Positions 9,452-19,792 are shown, counted from the stretch's first letter. The stretch is DNA of 64,000 bases from Thermovibrio sp. (GCA_015490195.1 WFYG01000039.1:1-64000); one strand, 5' to 3'. Translations and numbers: made by a program. The notes: generated from the sequence alone by a model not told the origin.

Positions 9452-10757
9452 AGTTCCTTCTTTTGGAGACTTTGTTTCAGGAAGAGAGAAAATTGGAGTT
9501 GTAGGGCTTGGATACGTAGGGCTTCCTTTGGCGGTTTTACTCGCTAAGAAGTTCTCTGTTGTGGGTTTTGACATAAGCGAAAAAAGGATAAAGGAGCTCA
9601 AAGAGGGTTTTGACAGGACGGGTGAGGTTGAGAGAGAGGAGCTCCTTAAAACAACATCTCGTTTTACTACCGACGAGAGAGAGCTCCGCAGGTGCCGCCT
9701 CATAATCGTTACCGTTCCAACTCCTATAGACCGGCACAAAATTCCCGACTTAAGACCTTTAAAGGCTGCAACAAGAACCGTTGGGAGGAACCTGTCTGAG
9801 GGGAGCGTTGTTGTCTATGAATCTACAGTTTACCCGGGGGTGACTGAGGAGGTCTGCGTTCCAATTTTAGAAACTGAGAGCGGCTTAAAGTGGAAAGAGG
9901 GATTTCACGTTGGCTACTCACCCGAGAGAGTTAACCCTGGAGACAAGAAGCACACTATAGACAGAATCGTCAAGGTTGTTTCAGGGGATACGCCGGAGGT
10001 GGCGGAGCTCCTTAAAAACATCTACGGCTCTGTGATAACCGCAGGGATTCACGTTGCTCCAAATATAAAGACTGCAGAGGCCGCAAAGGTTATTGAGAAC
10101 ACACAAAGAGACTTAAACATTGCTCTTATGAACGAGTTAGCTCTTATCTTCCACAGGCTCGGAATTGACACCAGAGACGTTCTTGAGGCGGCGGGAACCA
10201 AGTGGAACTTTTTGAAGTTTGAGCCGGGGCTTGTTGGCGGCCACTGTATAGGGGTTGACCCTTACTACCTGACTTTTAAAGCCCAAGAGGTTGGCTACCA
10301 TCCTGAGGTTATTCTGGCCGGCCGTAGAATAAACGACTCAATGGGTAAGTTTGTTGCAGAGAGTGCTGTTAAGCTGATGATTAAGGAGGGGAAGCAGATA
10401 CTTGGAGCTAAAGTCCTCATTATGGGGATAACCTTTAAGGAGAACATTCCAGACGTGAGAAACTCACGGGTTATAGATATATACGAGGAGCTTCTCTCTT
10501 TTGGTGTTAAGCCTTCTGTTTACGACCCCGTTGCAGACAGGGAGGAGGTTAAGAGGGAGTACGGAATAGAGCTTTTGGAAAGGCCTGAGGAGGGAGCTCC
10601 CTACGACGCCGTAATCGTTGCAGTGAAGCACGATGAATTTAAAGGGCTTTCCCCTGAGTTTTTCTCCTCAATCTGTAGAACAAAGCCGATAGTGTTAGAT
10701 GTTAAGGGCATTTACGACAGGGAGAAGTTTAAGGATTTAATCCTCTGGAGGCTTTAA
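9444..10757 (+). CDS. UDP-N-acetylhexosamine/UDP-sugar dehydrogenase, WbpA/TviB type
   Basis: 437-aa NAD-dependent four-electron dehydrogenase making a UDP-hexuronic acid for surface polysaccharide. It has the Rossmann motif IGVVGLGYVGLPLAV, the central TVPTPID and YESTVYPGVTEE segments, catalytic cysteine in GLVGGHCIGVDPYY, and the C-terminal domain with MGITFKENIPDVRNS. Length and the GHCIGVDPYYLTFKAQ block fit the VipA/WbpA branch (UDP-GlcNAc or UDP-GalNAc) better than UDP-glucose dehydrogenase. It overlaps the GT4 gene and, at its 3' end, the convergent hypothetical by 21 bases. Confidence 0.9.
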   Translation: MAKVPSFGDFVSGREKIGVVGLGYVGLPLAVLLAKKFSVVGFDISEKRIKELKEGFDRTGEVEREELLKTTSRFTTDERELRRCRLIIVTVPTPIDRHKIPDLRPLKAATRTVGRNLSEGSVVVYESTVYPGVTEEVCVPILETESGLKWKEGFHVGYSPERVNPGDKKHTIDRIVKVVSGDTPEVAELLKNIYGSVITAGIHVAPNIKTAEAAKVIENTQRDLNIALMNELALIFHRLGIDTRDVLEAAGTKWNFLKFEPGLVGGHCIGVDPYYLTFKAQEVGYHPEVILAGRRINDSMGKFVAESAVKLMIKEGKQILGAKVLIMGITFKENIPDVRNSRVIDIYEELLSFGVKPSVYDPVADREEVKREYGIELLERPEEGAPYDAVIVAVKHDEFKGLSPEFFSSICRTKPIVLDVKGIYDREKFKDLILWRL

Positions 10758-11204
10758 AGTAGATTTCAGGAACTTTATAAACTCTAAGCTTTCTTTTTCC
10801 GTCCTTTTTGGAAAGTTTAGCCCGTTTTTTGACAGGCTACAGCCGAAATTTACAACTTTTCCCCTTAGCCCGAACCAGAGAAACTTCCTTTTGAAGAAAG
10901 TTGAAACGTTAATTTCCTCTTCTGGAAACAGAATCAGGGCAAAAGATGAGAGGTAGTGGTCTGGCGGAATTTCCAGTAGTTTCTCTGAGTCTTTCATGGA
11001 ATTTTTAAAGGATTTTTCAGCTTCCTGTTGGTTTTTAACCTCTTTCCCGAGGACGTAGAAGTTTGAGACGATTTCGTAGTCTTTCAAAAATAGAGTTTCG
11101 TGGACTGTTTTAACCGTAAACTTTCCAAAGAAGAGGTAATCTCTGAATGGCTCCTGCCAGCTCCCGTGTTCTTTGAAGAACTCTTTGAGCTTTTCACTTA
11201 ACAA
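10737..11204 (-). CDS. Hypothetical protein, 155 aa
   Basis: Not recognised. It is a soluble-looking protein rich in Lys, Glu and Phe, without signal peptide or membrane helix. The middle has a hydrophobic strand SFALILFPEEE, and the second half reads FFKRKFLWFGLRGKVVNFGC, suggesting an alpha/beta domain. It overlaps ftsB by 11 bases and converges with the UDP-sugar dehydrogenase, so it is the last gene of the TPR-DUF507-ftsB operon. That context hints at envelope or division, but this is only guilt by association. Codon use resembles its neighbours, so it is likely a real gene. Confidence 0.7.
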   Translation of the reverse strand: MLSEKLKEFFKEHGSWQEPFRDYLFFGKFTVKTVHETLFLKDYEIVSNFYVLGKEVKNQQEAEKSFKNSMKDSEKLLEIPPDHYLSSFALILFPEEEINVSTFFKRKFLWFGLRGKVVNFGCSLSKNGLNFPKRTEKESLEFIKFLKSTLKPPED

Positions 11205-11496
11205 ACAGTATGACCTCTTCTCCCTTCTTTCCCTTTACCAGCATCTCCCTGGCCAGCTTCTCGTAGTAAAAACTGCTGTTCTCTTTAAGGGCTGTTAGCT
11301 TCTCCTTCAGTATTTCGTTCTGGAGTTCCCAGTAGCTGACTTCCTTTTTCAGCCTCTTCTCTGTCTCTTTTAGCTGGTGAAGCTCCCTAACGGAGTTTTC
11401 TCCTAAGAAGTAGCTGTAGAGAAACCAGGGAACGATGGCAGCCCACATGAGAAGGAGAGGCCACAGCCTACACTTCAGATTCAGACTCCGGCTCAA
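11194..11496 (-). CDS. ftsB: FtsB/DivIC-like septum formation initiator
   Basis: 100 aa bitopic protein: short cytosolic start, one membrane helix (about residues 11-29, PLLLMWAAIVPWFLYSYFL), then a coiled coil (LKETEKRLKKEVSYWELQNEILKEK) and a short tail. This is the layout of FtsB, which joins FtsL and FtsQ in the divisome. FtsL would look similar, so the subunit name is from architecture only. It overlaps DUF507 by 29 bases upstream and the hypothetical downstream. The reading frame is certain, but the exact start is less so. Confidence 0.72.
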   Translation of the reverse strand: MSRSLNLKCRLWPLLLMWAAIVPWFLYSYFLGENSVRELHQLKETEKRLKKEVSYWELQNEILKEKLTALKENSSFYYEKLAREMLVKGKKGEEVILFVK

Positions 11497-12055
11497 CCAG
11501 TCCCCTCTCTATAAGTTCCTCGTTGTAGTAGCGCCTGTAGAGTGCATACCACTCAGGGGTTCCTTCGTAAATTGGCCTTGAGTGGGAGGCTATCTTCTCT
11601 CTGATGCTCTCGTCAATTTCCCTTCTCAGCTTTGCAATTTCCTCAAAGGATTTGACTATTGCTCCTCTTATAACTCCTCTCTCTTCTGTGTAGTCAAGGT
11701 TTTCGTCTGTTAGTATTAGTTTCAGTATCTTCCCTGCAAGGTAGTTGGCCTTATCTCGTGAAAGGGGGCTTCCTATAACTGGAATTCCCTTCTCCTTTGC
11801 CAGTTTCTCCTTTATAAGTTTCCTCGCCTTGTGGAGCGATACTCCCCTGTAGAGAACTTCCTCGCTGTTCTCCTGAATTATCCTTTCAGCCTCTTCCTCA
11901 AGCTCCTTCTCTGTTTTGTGGTCTTCGTAGAGTATCTGATAGACCTTTTCCCTGAACTCCTCGGGGTTGTCTGCTATAACAAGTTCCCTCTCAAGGAGGT
12001 TGTTGACGATTCTGTCTGCTAAGAGCTTAAGGAAGCGGTGTTTTTTGGCCATCAT
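11468..12055 (-). CDS. DUF507 family protein
   Basis: 195-aa highly charged, helical protein that matches the DUF507 pattern in two repeats: an LADRIVNNLLERELV block near the N-terminus, where each half carries an I-x-x-x-L-x-x-x-x-LI-type helix, and a second LAGKILKLILTDENLDY block in the middle. Function is unknown. The family is common in Aquificota and deltaproteobacterial lineages. ATG overlaps the TPR gene stop by four bases (ATGA), so it is translationally coupled. No membrane helix or catalytic motif is visible. Confidence 0.8.
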   Translation of the reverse strand: MMAKKHRFLKLLADRIVNNLLERELVIADNPEEFREKVYQILYEDHKTEKELEEEAERIIQENSEEVLYRGVSLHKARKLIKEKLAKEKGIPVIGSPLSRDKANYLAGKILKLILTDENLDYTEERGVIRGAIVKSFEEIAKLRREIDESIREKIASHSRPIYEGTPEWYALYRRYYNEELIERGLVEPESESEV

Positions 12056-14760
12056 TCCTCCTTCTTCAATCTTTGCAGGAGAGATTTTACCTTTTCTGCG
12101 GCCACTTCTCCCTCTTTCGTTCCTCTCTTCATCTTTGCAACCTTCCTGTAGAGCTTGAGTGCCTGTTTTAAATCTCCCTTTTCCTCAAATAGCTGTGCAG
12201 CTCTATAGAGGGCTGTGGAGCTCCACGGCTCAATTCCTATCTCGTAGGGTATCTTCAGGTAGTCTATTATGGCGTTGTCTGTTTTTCCTTCCTGAGCTTC
12301 TATTGCCGCTTTCCAGAAGAGGGATTCTGCCTTCTGCTCTTTCGTCCTAGCTTTCTTTATCGCTTCGTTTATAAGTTTCTGAGCAAGCTGGAGTCTTCCC
12401 TGTTCTTGGGCAAGTATCCCAAGGCTTACAAGGTCGTCGTAGTTTGCGGAGGGGAGCTCCCCGCTCTTCACAAGCCTTTCTGTTAGTTCTAAAGCCTTCT
12501 CCTTTTTCCCCGTGAGCTTGTAGTAGTGTGCCAGCTTAGCAAGGAAGTATCCCCTCTCTTTTTCCGGAATTCTGTTTACGTCCTTAACGTTCTGTGCCGC
12601 CGTGTAGGCATCAACTAACCTTCCCATTGAGAGGTAGGTTTTAAATAGGAGGAAGTTCCTGACGTTTTCATCTGTTGCCAGCATTGAGTCCTTTAGAGCT
12701 CTTGAGTAATTCTTCTGCTTAAGGTCTATCTCAACCAGCTTCTCTGCAATTCTGTTCTTGAGCTCCGGCTGGGTTGTTCTCTGGAGGGCAAGCCTTAAGA
12801 GGCCGTAGGCTTTCCCAAGCTCTCCCTGCGACATGTAGTCTTCAGCCTTTGCAACGAGAGTTGCAGTGTCTGTGCTCGTATTTTCCGGGTTGTAGGCTAT
12901 GAAGTAGGGATCGTTAAATAGAAGGGGCTCAAAGTTTCCGCTTCTGTAGGCCAGGTAGTTAATATACTGTTTTGCGAAGCTGGAAGTTGCTTCGTCTGGG
13001 GCAAGGTTGAAGAGTTCTGTCAGGTAGAACATAGCCTTCTGTGGGTTTTTCTTCTCGTAGAACTTTGAGAGGAAAAGGGCAAGGGCTAGTTTCTCCCTCT
13101 GTGGAGCCTTCATAAAGAGCTTTTCTGCAAGTTTTGTGTTACCTGAAACAATCGCCGCCATAGCTTCAACTGTTGGCGATTTAAGGGGGAGTTTTTTCAG
13201 GTCGTCAACCCTTCCCAGCTCCTCTGCAAGGACTACGGCTCTTCCGCCGTTAACTTCGGGAAACAGTCCATTCTGGCGGAGCTCCTCCTTCAGAACCTCA
13301 AAGCTTCTCTTTTTATCTCCCGTTTGATAGAGGCTGTAGGCAAGGAGCGTTTTGCTCTCTCCGTCCTTAACCTTTTTTAGCACCTGTGCCGCTTTTTTGA
13401 ACTCTTCCCTGTTAAAGTAGGCTCTCCCTATGAGCTTTAGCGTTTCACTTCCCCTCTTTCCCTCGCTGTAGGCGTACTGAAGCATCTTAAGCGCCAGAGT
13501 CGGGTTTCCTGAATAGAGGTAAACCCGTGCGGCTGAAATTAGCGAGGCTCTGTAGTACGGAGTGTCCTGGTAGCTTCCCATCAGCTGGTTGTAGACAACG
13601 TTTCCAACCTGAAGGTTCAGGGTTCCTAATTTTCCCAAAAGGTATAGGGTTCTTGCTGTTGTGAGCTTATCTGTCGGGTTCTGGATGGCCTTCTCAAGTT
13701 CTTTCTGAGCCCTGTTGTAGAGCCCCCTCTCGTAGTAGAGGTATCCAAGGTCGTGGGGTGAGCCTATCTCTTTTTCCGGAACGTCCTGAGAGAAGGAGAA
13801 GATTAGGGCTTTTACGTAGAGCTCCGGGTAGAATTTCTGGAGTTTCTCAAAGTCAAACTTACCGCTGTAGAAGTCCTCAAGGGCTTTCAGCTTTTCAGGT
13901 TCTGCAGGCTTTGAGACGTTTAGCCCTATAACCTGAGGAATCTCTTTCGGTTTTCCCAGTTTGTAGAGAGTCCAGGCCAGGAGGTATTTTTCCTCTGTTG
14001 TCTGAGGGTTTTTGAGGAGTTTTTCAGCCTTTTTGAACTGTCCGGCAAGGTAGTAAGCCCTTGCAAGCTCTAACTTCGTCTTCTGGCTCGGATGTTTCCT
14101 GTAGAGCCTCTCAGCCTCTACAACGGCGTCCTGAAACTGCTTTTTCCTCTCTAAATACCTTATGAACTGAATTGTCTCTTCGGGCGTCTTGAACCACCTG
14201 CCGTAGGTGTCAAAAATCAGGTCTATCAGCTGGTAGTTGTTGCTTTCTGTTGCCTTTTTAAGGGCAGTTTTCAGGAAACCGCTGTCTTTTATAGCTCCTT
14301 TCAGTTCAAGGTCTTTCGCTGCCGTTTTTATGACGTAGTAGGTCTCTTCAGGGGAGAGCTCCCCCTTTGAGAGGGCGTAGAAGAATCCGATTTTCTCGTT
14401 TATTGGAAGTGATTTAAGCTCCTGAAGGGGAAATGCTTTGTCAATTGGAATGCCCTTTTTCAGTGCCAAAAGGGTCTGAAGGGCGAGGAGCTCCCCTCTG
14501 TGAAACTCCGGGTAGTTCTTCTCCCAGAAGTTAACAAACTGCTCCAAACCTTTGTAGTCTTTAGCCTTCAGAAACGATAAATATGCAAACCTGTAAACTT
14601 TCTTGAAGTTTTCCCCGTTAAGGCTTTTTAGGTTCTCCCTGAACGTCTTTGCCGCCAGAGAGTAGAGGCCGTCTCTGTAGAGCTTAACTCCCAAAGAGAT
14701 GTCTGATGCCAGTGCTGTAGATGTTGTTAGAAGGAGTGCAATCAGGGTTTTTTTTACCAT
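12052..14760 (-). CDS. Secreted tetratricopeptide-repeat protein
   Basis: 902 aa with a Sec signal peptide (VKKTLIALLLTTSTALA|SDIS). The rest is helical TPR-like repeats, for example LELARAYYLAGQFKKAEKLL, LGYLYYERGLYNRAQKELEKA, LIGRAYFNREEFKKAAQVL and ALYRAAQLFEEKGDLKQALKLYRKV near the C-terminus. A periplasmic scaffold for envelope complexes is likely (inference). It is the first gene of the operon with DUF507 and ftsB, and it diverges from uvrB with 74 bases between. No enzymatic domain is visible and no specific partner can be named. Confidence 0.85.
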   Translation of the reverse strand: MVKKTLIALLLTTSTALASDISLGVKLYRDGLYSLAAKTFRENLKSLNGENFKKVYRFAYLSFLKAKDYKGLEQFVNFWEKNYPEFHRGELLALQTLLALKKGIPIDKAFPLQELKSLPINEKIGFFYALSKGELSPEETYYVIKTAAKDLELKGAIKDSGFLKTALKKATESNNYQLIDLIFDTYGRWFKTPEETIQFIRYLERKKQFQDAVVEAERLYRKHPSQKTKLELARAYYLAGQFKKAEKLLKNPQTTEEKYLLAWTLYKLGKPKEIPQVIGLNVSKPAEPEKLKALEDFYSGKFDFEKLQKFYPELYVKALIFSFSQDVPEKEIGSPHDLGYLYYERGLYNRAQKELEKAIQNPTDKLTTARTLYLLGKLGTLNLQVGNVVYNQLMGSYQDTPYYRASLISAARVYLYSGNPTLALKMLQYAYSEGKRGSETLKLIGRAYFNREEFKKAAQVLKKVKDGESKTLLAYSLYQTGDKKRSFEVLKEELRQNGLFPEVNGGRAVVLAEELGRVDDLKKLPLKSPTVEAMAAIVSGNTKLAEKLFMKAPQREKLALALFLSKFYEKKNPQKAMFYLTELFNLAPDEATSSFAKQYINYLAYRSGNFEPLLFNDPYFIAYNPENTSTDTATLVAKAEDYMSQGELGKAYGLLRLALQRTTQPELKNRIAEKLVEIDLKQKNYSRALKDSMLATDENVRNFLLFKTYLSMGRLVDAYTAAQNVKDVNRIPEKERGYFLAKLAHYYKLTGKKEKALELTERLVKSGELPSANYDDLVSLGILAQEQGRLQLAQKLINEAIKKARTKEQKAESLFWKAAIEAQEGKTDNAIIDYLKIPYEIGIEPWSSTALYRAAQLFEEKGDLKQALKLYRKVAKMKRGTKEGEVAAEKVKSLLQRLKKEE

Positions 14761-14834
14761 CTTTCTCCCCTTGATGGGTTTTCTGCAGGGTTTAATCTTA
14801 TAACTTTGCCAGAAAGAGTTTAGAGGTAGACAGG

Positions 14835-16823
14835 TTGAGAAAGTTTAAAGTTGTTTCAGAGTTCCAGCCCCGAGGAGACCAGCCGAAGGCCATAAGGGAA
14901 CTCTCGGAAGGGATAAAAAAGGGCTTAAAGTATCAGACCCTTTTAGGAATAACGGGAAGCGGTAAAACCTATACAATTGCAAAGGTTATAGAGGAGGTTC
15001 AGAAACCCACTTTGGTTATCTCCCACAACAAAGTCCTTGCAGCACAGCTCTACCACGAGCTTAAGAACTTCTTTCCAAACAACGCCGTTGAGTACTTCAT
15101 AAGCTACTACGACTACTACCAGCCGGAAGCCTACATACCAAGCCGAGACCTCTACATTGAAAAGGACTGCTCAATAAATCCGGTAATAGACAGGATGCGC
15201 CACTCTGCAACGGTCTCCCTCTTAACAAGGCCGGACACAATAGTTGTTGCATCAGTTTCCTGCATCTACGGTCTGGGCTCGCCGGAACACTACAGGAACC
15301 TCTCTTTAAGGTTTGAGGTTGGAGAGGAGATTGAGAGGGACGAGGTAATAAGGAAGCTTGTAACCCTTGGGTATGAAAGGAGCGAATACGACGTTAAGCC
15401 TGGAATTTTTAAGGTTCGTGGAGACGTTATTGACATCTACCCGGCAGACCAGGAAGATCACTTCATAAGGGTGGAGCTCTTCGGGGATGAGGTTGACTCA
15501 ATCGTTATGCTTGACTACTTCAACCAGAAGGTTTTAAGGGAGTTTGACTCATACACAGTTTACCCCGCATCCCACTACGCAACCCCCTACTCCCGGATTT
15601 TAGAGGCAGTTCAGTCAATAGAGAGAGAGCTTGAGGAGAGGATTGACTACTTCCTGCGGGAAGGGAAGGAACTTGAGGCCAGGAGAATTGAGCAGAGAAC
15701 CCGTTACGATATGGAGCTCCTTTTAGAAATCGGCCACTGTAAAGGAATTGAAAACTATTCCCGCCACTTAGATGGGAGAAAGCCTGGAGAGCCTCCCTAC
15801 ACCCTCTTAGACTACTTCCCGGAAGACTTCTTAGTAATCATTGACGAGTCCCACGTAACGATTCCCCAGATTAAGGCCATGTGGAGAGGAGATAGGGCGA
15901 GGAAGTTCAACCTGATTGAACACGGCTTCAGGCTCCCCTCTGCCTACGACAACCGCCCCTTAAACTTTGAGGAGTTCTTAGAGAGAGTTCCACAGGCCAT
16001 TTTCGTCTCTGCAACTCCCGGAGACTTTGAGCTTTCCGTTTCTGAAAGAGTCGTTGAGCAGATAATACGGCCGACGGGCCTCTTAGATCCCCTTGTTGAA
16101 GTAAGGCCAACGGAGGGGCAGATAGACTACCTGATCTCCGAGATAAGGAAAGTCATTTCCCGAAACGAGAGGGTTCTTGTAACAACACTTACAAAGAGAA
16201 GTGCCGAGGAGCTGACAGAATACCTATTAGAAAAGGGCATCAAGGCCAAGTATCTCCACTCAGAGATAGATTCCGTTGAGAGGGTTGAGATTATAAGAGG
16301 GCTCAGGAGCGGAGAGTTTGACGTTCTTGTTGGAGTGAACCTTTTGAGGGAAGGTTTAGACCTACCGGAAGTTTCGCTGGTTGCAATCCTTGATGCAGAT
16401 AAAGAGGGCTTTTTAAGGTCAACAACCTCTCTCATTCAGACGATGGGAAGGGCTGCAAGGAACGTTAACGGCAAGGTTATCCTCTTTGCAGACAGAATCA
16501 CTCCATCTATGGAGAAGGCCATTAAGGAAACGGAGAGGAGAAGGAAGATTCAGGAGGAGTACAACAGGAAGCACGGCATTACGCCCCAAACGGTTAAGAG
16601 GGAGCTTGACTCTTCTATTTTAGAAGACGCTGGTCTTACGGCTTTCCAGAAGTTAAAGAGGAGAGGGTTTGAGAGGATTCCCCGGAGCGAAGAGGAGCTC
16701 CTTGAGGAGATAGCCCGCCTTGAGAAAGAGATGAAGGAAGCTGCAAAGAACTGGGAGTTTGAGAGGGCGGCGGAGCTCCGCGACAGAATAAAAGAACTGA
16801 GAAAACTCCTTATACCGACTTAA
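14835..16823 (+). CDS. uvrB: Excinuclease ABC subunit B
   Basis: 662-aa damage-verification helicase of nucleotide excision repair. Walker A is [10 protein letters not shown], followed by the beta-hairpin [12 protein letters not shown] that is inserted between DNA strands, DESHVT (Walker B), the helicase motif [14 protein letters not shown], and QTMGRAARN. The C-terminal UVR domain ([25 protein letters not shown]) binds UvrC. Length is standard. The start is a TTG with GAGG nearby and fits the family N-terminus [17 protein letters not shown]. acsA follows 49 bases downstream. Confidence 0.97.
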   Translation: MRKFKVVSEFQPRGDQPKAIRELSEGIKKGLKYQTLLGITGSGKTYTIAKVIEEVQKPTLVISHNKVLAAQLYHELKNFFPNNAVEYFISYYDYYQPEAYIPSRDLYIEKDCSINPVIDRMRHSATVSLLTRPDTIVVASVSCIYGLGSPEHYRNLSLRFEVGEEIERDEVIRKLVTLGYERSEYDVKPGIFKVRGDVIDIYPADQEDHFIRVELFGDEVDSIVMLDYFNQKVLREFDSYTVYPASHYATPYSRILEAVQSIERELEERIDYFLREGKELEARRIEQRTRYDMELLLEIGHCKGIENYSRHLDGRKPGEPPYTLLDYFPEDFLVIIDESHVTIPQIKAMWRGDRARKFNLIEHGFRLPSAYDNRPLNFEEFLERVPQAIFVSATPGDFELSVSERVVEQIIRPTGLLDPLVEVRPTEGQIDYLISEIRKVISRNERVLVTTLTKRSAEELTEYLLEKGIKAKYLHSEIDSVERVEIIRGLRSGEFDVLVGVNLLREGLDLPEVSLVAILDADKEGFLRSTTSLIQTMGRAARNVNGKVILFADRITPSMEKAIKETERRRKIQEEYNRKHGITPQTVKRELDSSILEDAGLTAFQKLKRRGFERIPRSEEELLEEIARLEKEMKEAAKNWEFERAAELRDRIKELRKLLIPT

Positions 16824-16872
16824 GGCTTCCCTTTATTAAAATTGAAGAAGAATGAAATAGAGGGAGGCCGTT

Positions 16873-18768
16873 ATGTCTGAAGAGAAGCTTGACCACCTGC
16901 TGAAGAAAGAGCTGGTTATTGAACCGCCAAAAGAGTTTGTTGAGCAGGCAAACGTAAAGGACTACGAAGCGGAGTATAAAAGGTTTTTAGAAGACCCTGA
17001 AAAGTTCTGGGCAGGGGTTGCCGAGGAGCTCTTCTGGTACGAGAAGTGGGAAAAAGTCCTTGAGTGGAACTACCCCTACGCCAGGTGGTTCGTTGGAGGA
17101 AAAACGAACATAACCGTTAACGCCTTAGACCGCCACGTTAAGAACGGAAAGAGGAACAAAGTAGCCTTCTTCTGGGAAGATGAGCTTGGAAACGAAAGGG
17201 TTGTTACCTACGGGGAGCTCTACAGGCTCGTTAATAAATTCGCCAACGCCCTGAAAGCTGCCGGGATTAAAAAGGGAGACAGGGTAGTTATCTACATGCC
17301 CTTAGTTGTTGAACAGGTTGTTGCAATGCTTGCCTGTGCCCGTATAGGAGCAATCCATTCTGTTGTTTACGCAGGTTTCAGCGCCTCCGCCCTTCGCCAC
17401 AGGATTGAGGACGCAGAAGCAAAAATGGTTATAACCGCCGATGTAACAATAAGGCGTGGAAGGGCTATTCCCCTTAAAAGAATTGTTGATGAGGCCATAT
17501 TAGACCTGCCATTCGTTGAGCAGGTTGTTGTTTTAAGGAGGCTTGAGCCAAAGGTTGACCTTATAGGAGAGAAGGAGGTTGACTTCTACGAGTTTATGGA
17601 CGGCCACTTAGACTACTGTGAGCCTGAAGTGATGGACGCAGAAGATCCCCTCTTTATCCTCTACACCTCCGGTTCAACCGGTAAACCGAAAGGAGTTCTC
17701 CATACAACCGGTGGTTACATGGTCGGAACCTATTACTCAATGAAGACCGTTTTTGACCTGAAAGACGACGACGTCTACTGGTGTACTGCCGACCCGGGAT
17801 GGATTACAGGCCACAGCTACATCGTTTACGGCCCTCTCGTTGCCGGAGCCACTCAGGTGATTGCAGAGGGAGCTCCCAACTACCCCGACTACGGCCGCTG
17901 GTGGAGGATAGTTGAGAAGTACGGCGTAAACATCTTCTACACGGCTCCTACAGCAATAAGGATGTTCATGAGGGCAGGAGAGGAGTGGCCAAACAAGTAT
18001 GACCTCTCTTCTTTAAGGCTTTTAGGTTCCGTTGGTGAGCCCATAAACCCTGAAGCGTGGCTCTGGTACTACAGGGTAATCGGTAAGGAGAGGTGCCCGA
18101 TAGTTGATACCTGGTGGCAGACAGAAACAGGAGCCGTAATGATTACAACCATTGACGGCCTTCCCATGAAGCCCGGAAAAGCCGGAAAGCCCGTTCCCGG
18201 CGTTATTGCAGACGTTGTTGACAAGGAAGGAAACCCAGTTGAAGTTGACAAAGGTGGATTCCTGGTAATCAAGTATCCGTGGCCTTCCATGATGAGGACA
18301 ATCTGGAAGAACCCTGAAAGGTACGAGCAGTACTGGAACACAATCCCCAACTGCTACACGGCCGGTGACGTTGCAGTTAAAGATAAAGACGGCTACATAA
18401 TGATTTTAGGCCGTGCAGACGACGTTATTAACGTTTCCGGCCACAGGATTGGAACGATGGAAGTTGAATCAGCCCTCGTTTCCCACCCGGCAGTTGCAGA
18501 GGCTGCCGTTATCGGTAAGCCAGACCCGGTTAAGGGAGAGAGCATCAAGGCTTTTGTAATCCTTAAGGAGGGTTACTCGGCCTCTGAAAAATTGATTGAT
18601 GACCTTAAGTACCACGTTAAGATGGAACTCGGAGCTCTTGCCGTTCCATCTGAAATTGAGTTTGTTGACAAGCTTCCAAAAACAAGAAGCGGAAAGATTA
18701 TGAGGAGGGTTCTCAAGGCTAAAGAGCTCGGTATTGACCCGGGAGACCTCTCAACCCTTGAAGACTAA
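16873..18768 (+). CDS. acsA: Acetyl-CoA synthetase (AMP-forming)
   Basis: 631-aa ANL-family ligase making acetyl-CoA from acetate, ATP and CoA. The P-loop-like [23 protein letters not shown], the hinge region [14 protein letters not shown] and the C-terminal [11 protein letters not shown] are present. The last carries the catalytic lysine that acetylation silences in other bacteria. The N-terminal region with [17 protein letters not shown] identifies Acs rather than other acyl ligases. In an autotroph using the reductive TCA or acetyl-CoA route it could scavenge acetate (inference). A strong terminator follows the stop. Confidence 0.97.
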   Translation: MSEEKLDHLLKKELVIEPPKEFVEQANVKDYEAEYKRFLEDPEKFWAGVAEELFWYEKWEKVLEWNYPYARWFVGGKTNITVNALDRHVKNGKRNKVAFFWEDELGNERVVTYGELYRLVNKFANALKAAGIKKGDRVVIYMPLVVEQVVAMLACARIGAIHSVVYAGFSASALRHRIEDAEAKMVITADVTIRRGRAIPLKRIVDEAILDLPFVEQVVVLRRLEPKVDLIGEKEVDFYEFMDGHLDYCEPEVMDAEDPLFILYTSGSTGKPKGVLHTTGGYMVGTYYSMKTVFDLKDDDVYWCTADPGWITGHSYIVYGPLVAGATQVIAEGAPNYPDYGRWWRIVEKYGVNIFYTAPTAIRMFMRAGEEWPNKYDLSSLRLLGSVGEPINPEAWLWYYRVIGKERCPIVDTWWQTETGAVMITTIDGLPMKPGKAGKPVPGVIADVVDKEGNPVEVDKGGFLVIKYPWPSMMRTIWKNPERYEQYWNTIPNCYTAGDVAVKDKDGYIMILGRADDVINVSGHRIGTMEVESALVSHPAVAEAAVIGKPDPVKGESIKAFVILKEGYSASEKLIDDLKYHVKMELGALAVPSEIEFVDKLPKTRSGKIMRRVLKAKELGIDPGDLSTLED

Positions 18769-18779
18769 TTGCGTTTTTG

Positions 18780-18797
18780 GGGGGAGGGAGCTCCCCC
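18780..18797 (+). terminator. Rho-independent terminator after acsA
   Basis: Stem GGGGGAG (18780-18786), loop GGAG, stem CTCCCCC (18791-18797), followed by TTCTCCTTTT. It lies 12 bases after the acsA stop. The stem contains the GGAGCTCC octamer that recurs across the window. Confidence 0.75.
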
Positions 18798-18900
18798 TTC
18801 TCCTTTTAGGCCTTCGGAAATAATAAAAATTAAAGAAACTTCTCCCTTAAAGGTCTAAACTTTCCAATTAATTCAAAACAAAACTTTATAGGGGGAAAAG

Positions 18901-19443
18901 ATGAGGAAACTCCTTACAGTTCTTACATTGACCTCTTTTGCTGTTTCTGGAGTAACCTTAAGTGGTTGCTTCAATAAAGAGGAAGGACGGAAGGGGACTT
19001 CAAACATTAAAAGTCAGATGCAGGAGAAAGTTGAGTCTGTAGGCCAGAAGGCCGGAGCTACTGTTCAGTCTGCTAAGGAAAGTGCTGGAACTGCTGCTGG
19101 CAAAGCCTCTTCTGTAGCTCACTCCGCTAAAAAAGCGACGGGTAATGCGGCTTCATCTGTTAAAAACGCTGTTCACAATGCTGTAAAGAGCGGAACTTCT
19201 GCTGCTAAAGAGAAAGCTGAAAGTGCCCAGAAGGCTGCTAATGAGACTGTCCAAAAAGCTCAGGAGCAGAAGAAAGAGGCGGAAAATAAGGCCTCTTCTA
19301 CCGTAGAGAAGATGAAAAAGGCCGTTAAGAATGTGAAGATTGAAGAGATACCTTCAAAAGTCCAGAAGGCCAAGGAGAAGGTAAACCAGGCTAAAGAGAC
19401 TATAAACGCCGTTAAAAACGTTGTTAAAGGTTTTGGAAATTAG
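18901..19443 (+). CDS. Ala/Lys-rich lipoprotein with LEA/apolipoprotein-like repeats
   Basis: 180 aa. The N-terminus is a lipoprotein signal peptide with lipobox TLSG|C at residue 23. The mature part is low-complexity and rich in Ala, Lys, Ser and Glu, with heptad-like amphipathic runs such as SAKEKAESAQKAANETVQKAQEQKKEAENKAS. This resembles LEA-type or apolipoprotein-type helices, which bind membranes or protect proteins under stress. Its role here is unknown. It is a single gene between two terminators. GGGGGAA precedes the ATG. A promoter must lie in the AT-rich 100 bases upstream, but no clear -35/-10 pair is seen. Confidence 0.8.
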   Translation: MRKLLTVLTLTSFAVSGVTLSGCFNKEEGRKGTSNIKSQMQEKVESVGQKAGATVQSAKESAGTAAGKASSVAHSAKKATGNAASSVKNAVHNAVKSGTSAAKEKAESAQKAANETVQKAQEQKKEAENKASSTVEKMKKAVKNVKIEEIPSKVQKAKEKVNQAKETINAVKNVVKGFGN

Positions 19444-19449
19444 TTTTTA

Positions 19450-19476
19450 GAGGGAGCGGGAGCTCCCCTCCTTTTT
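19450..19476 (+). terminator. Terminator after the lipoprotein gene
   Basis: A stem GAGGGAG / CTCCC(C)TC with one bulged C and loop CGGGAGC lies directly after the lipoprotein stop, followed by TTTTT at 19472-19476. It runs up to the stop of the convergent 104-aa gene, so it separates the two transcripts. Confidence 0.6.
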
Positions 19477-19789
19477 AAGAGTAGATAGTATCTCTTATTT
19501 CAGGGTTTTGAGAGAGGAGCTCTTCTAACTCTTCAAAATTTCTTGCCCTGTAGAGACTCTCTATGAAGTAGCAAATCTCCTCTTCCGAGTTGTCCCACTC
19601 CGTCAGGAAAGCCCGAATTAAGACCTGGTATTTCCTGTCTACCTTATTCTCCTTAAAGAACTCTTCAGCCTCTTTTATAGCTTTATCAGTTTCAGGATTT
19701 CTGAAGATAAAAAATTCACTCCTGCAAAGAGAAACTTTTGAGATAAGATAGAGGCTAAATAGGGCAAACTCTTTATAATCAGCTTCCAC
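19475..19789 (-). CDS. Hypothetical protein, 104 aa
   Basis: Not recognised. A small acidic helical protein (for example KEAEEFFKENKVDRKY, EEEICYFIESLYRARNFEELEELLSQNPEIRD) without signal or membrane segment, two cysteines. GTG start four bases after the permease stop, with AGGAG upstream inside the permease end, so it is coupled to that gene. A regulatory or chaperone role for the permease is possible, but nothing in the sequence proves it. It ends at the T-tract of the convergent lipoprotein terminator. Confidence 0.6.
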   Translation of the reverse strand: MEADYKEFALFSLYLISKVSLCRSEFFIFRNPETDKAIKEAEEFFKENKVDRKYQVLIRAFLTEWDNSEEEICYFIESLYRARNFEELEELLSQNPEIRDTIYS

Positions 19790-19792
19790 AGT

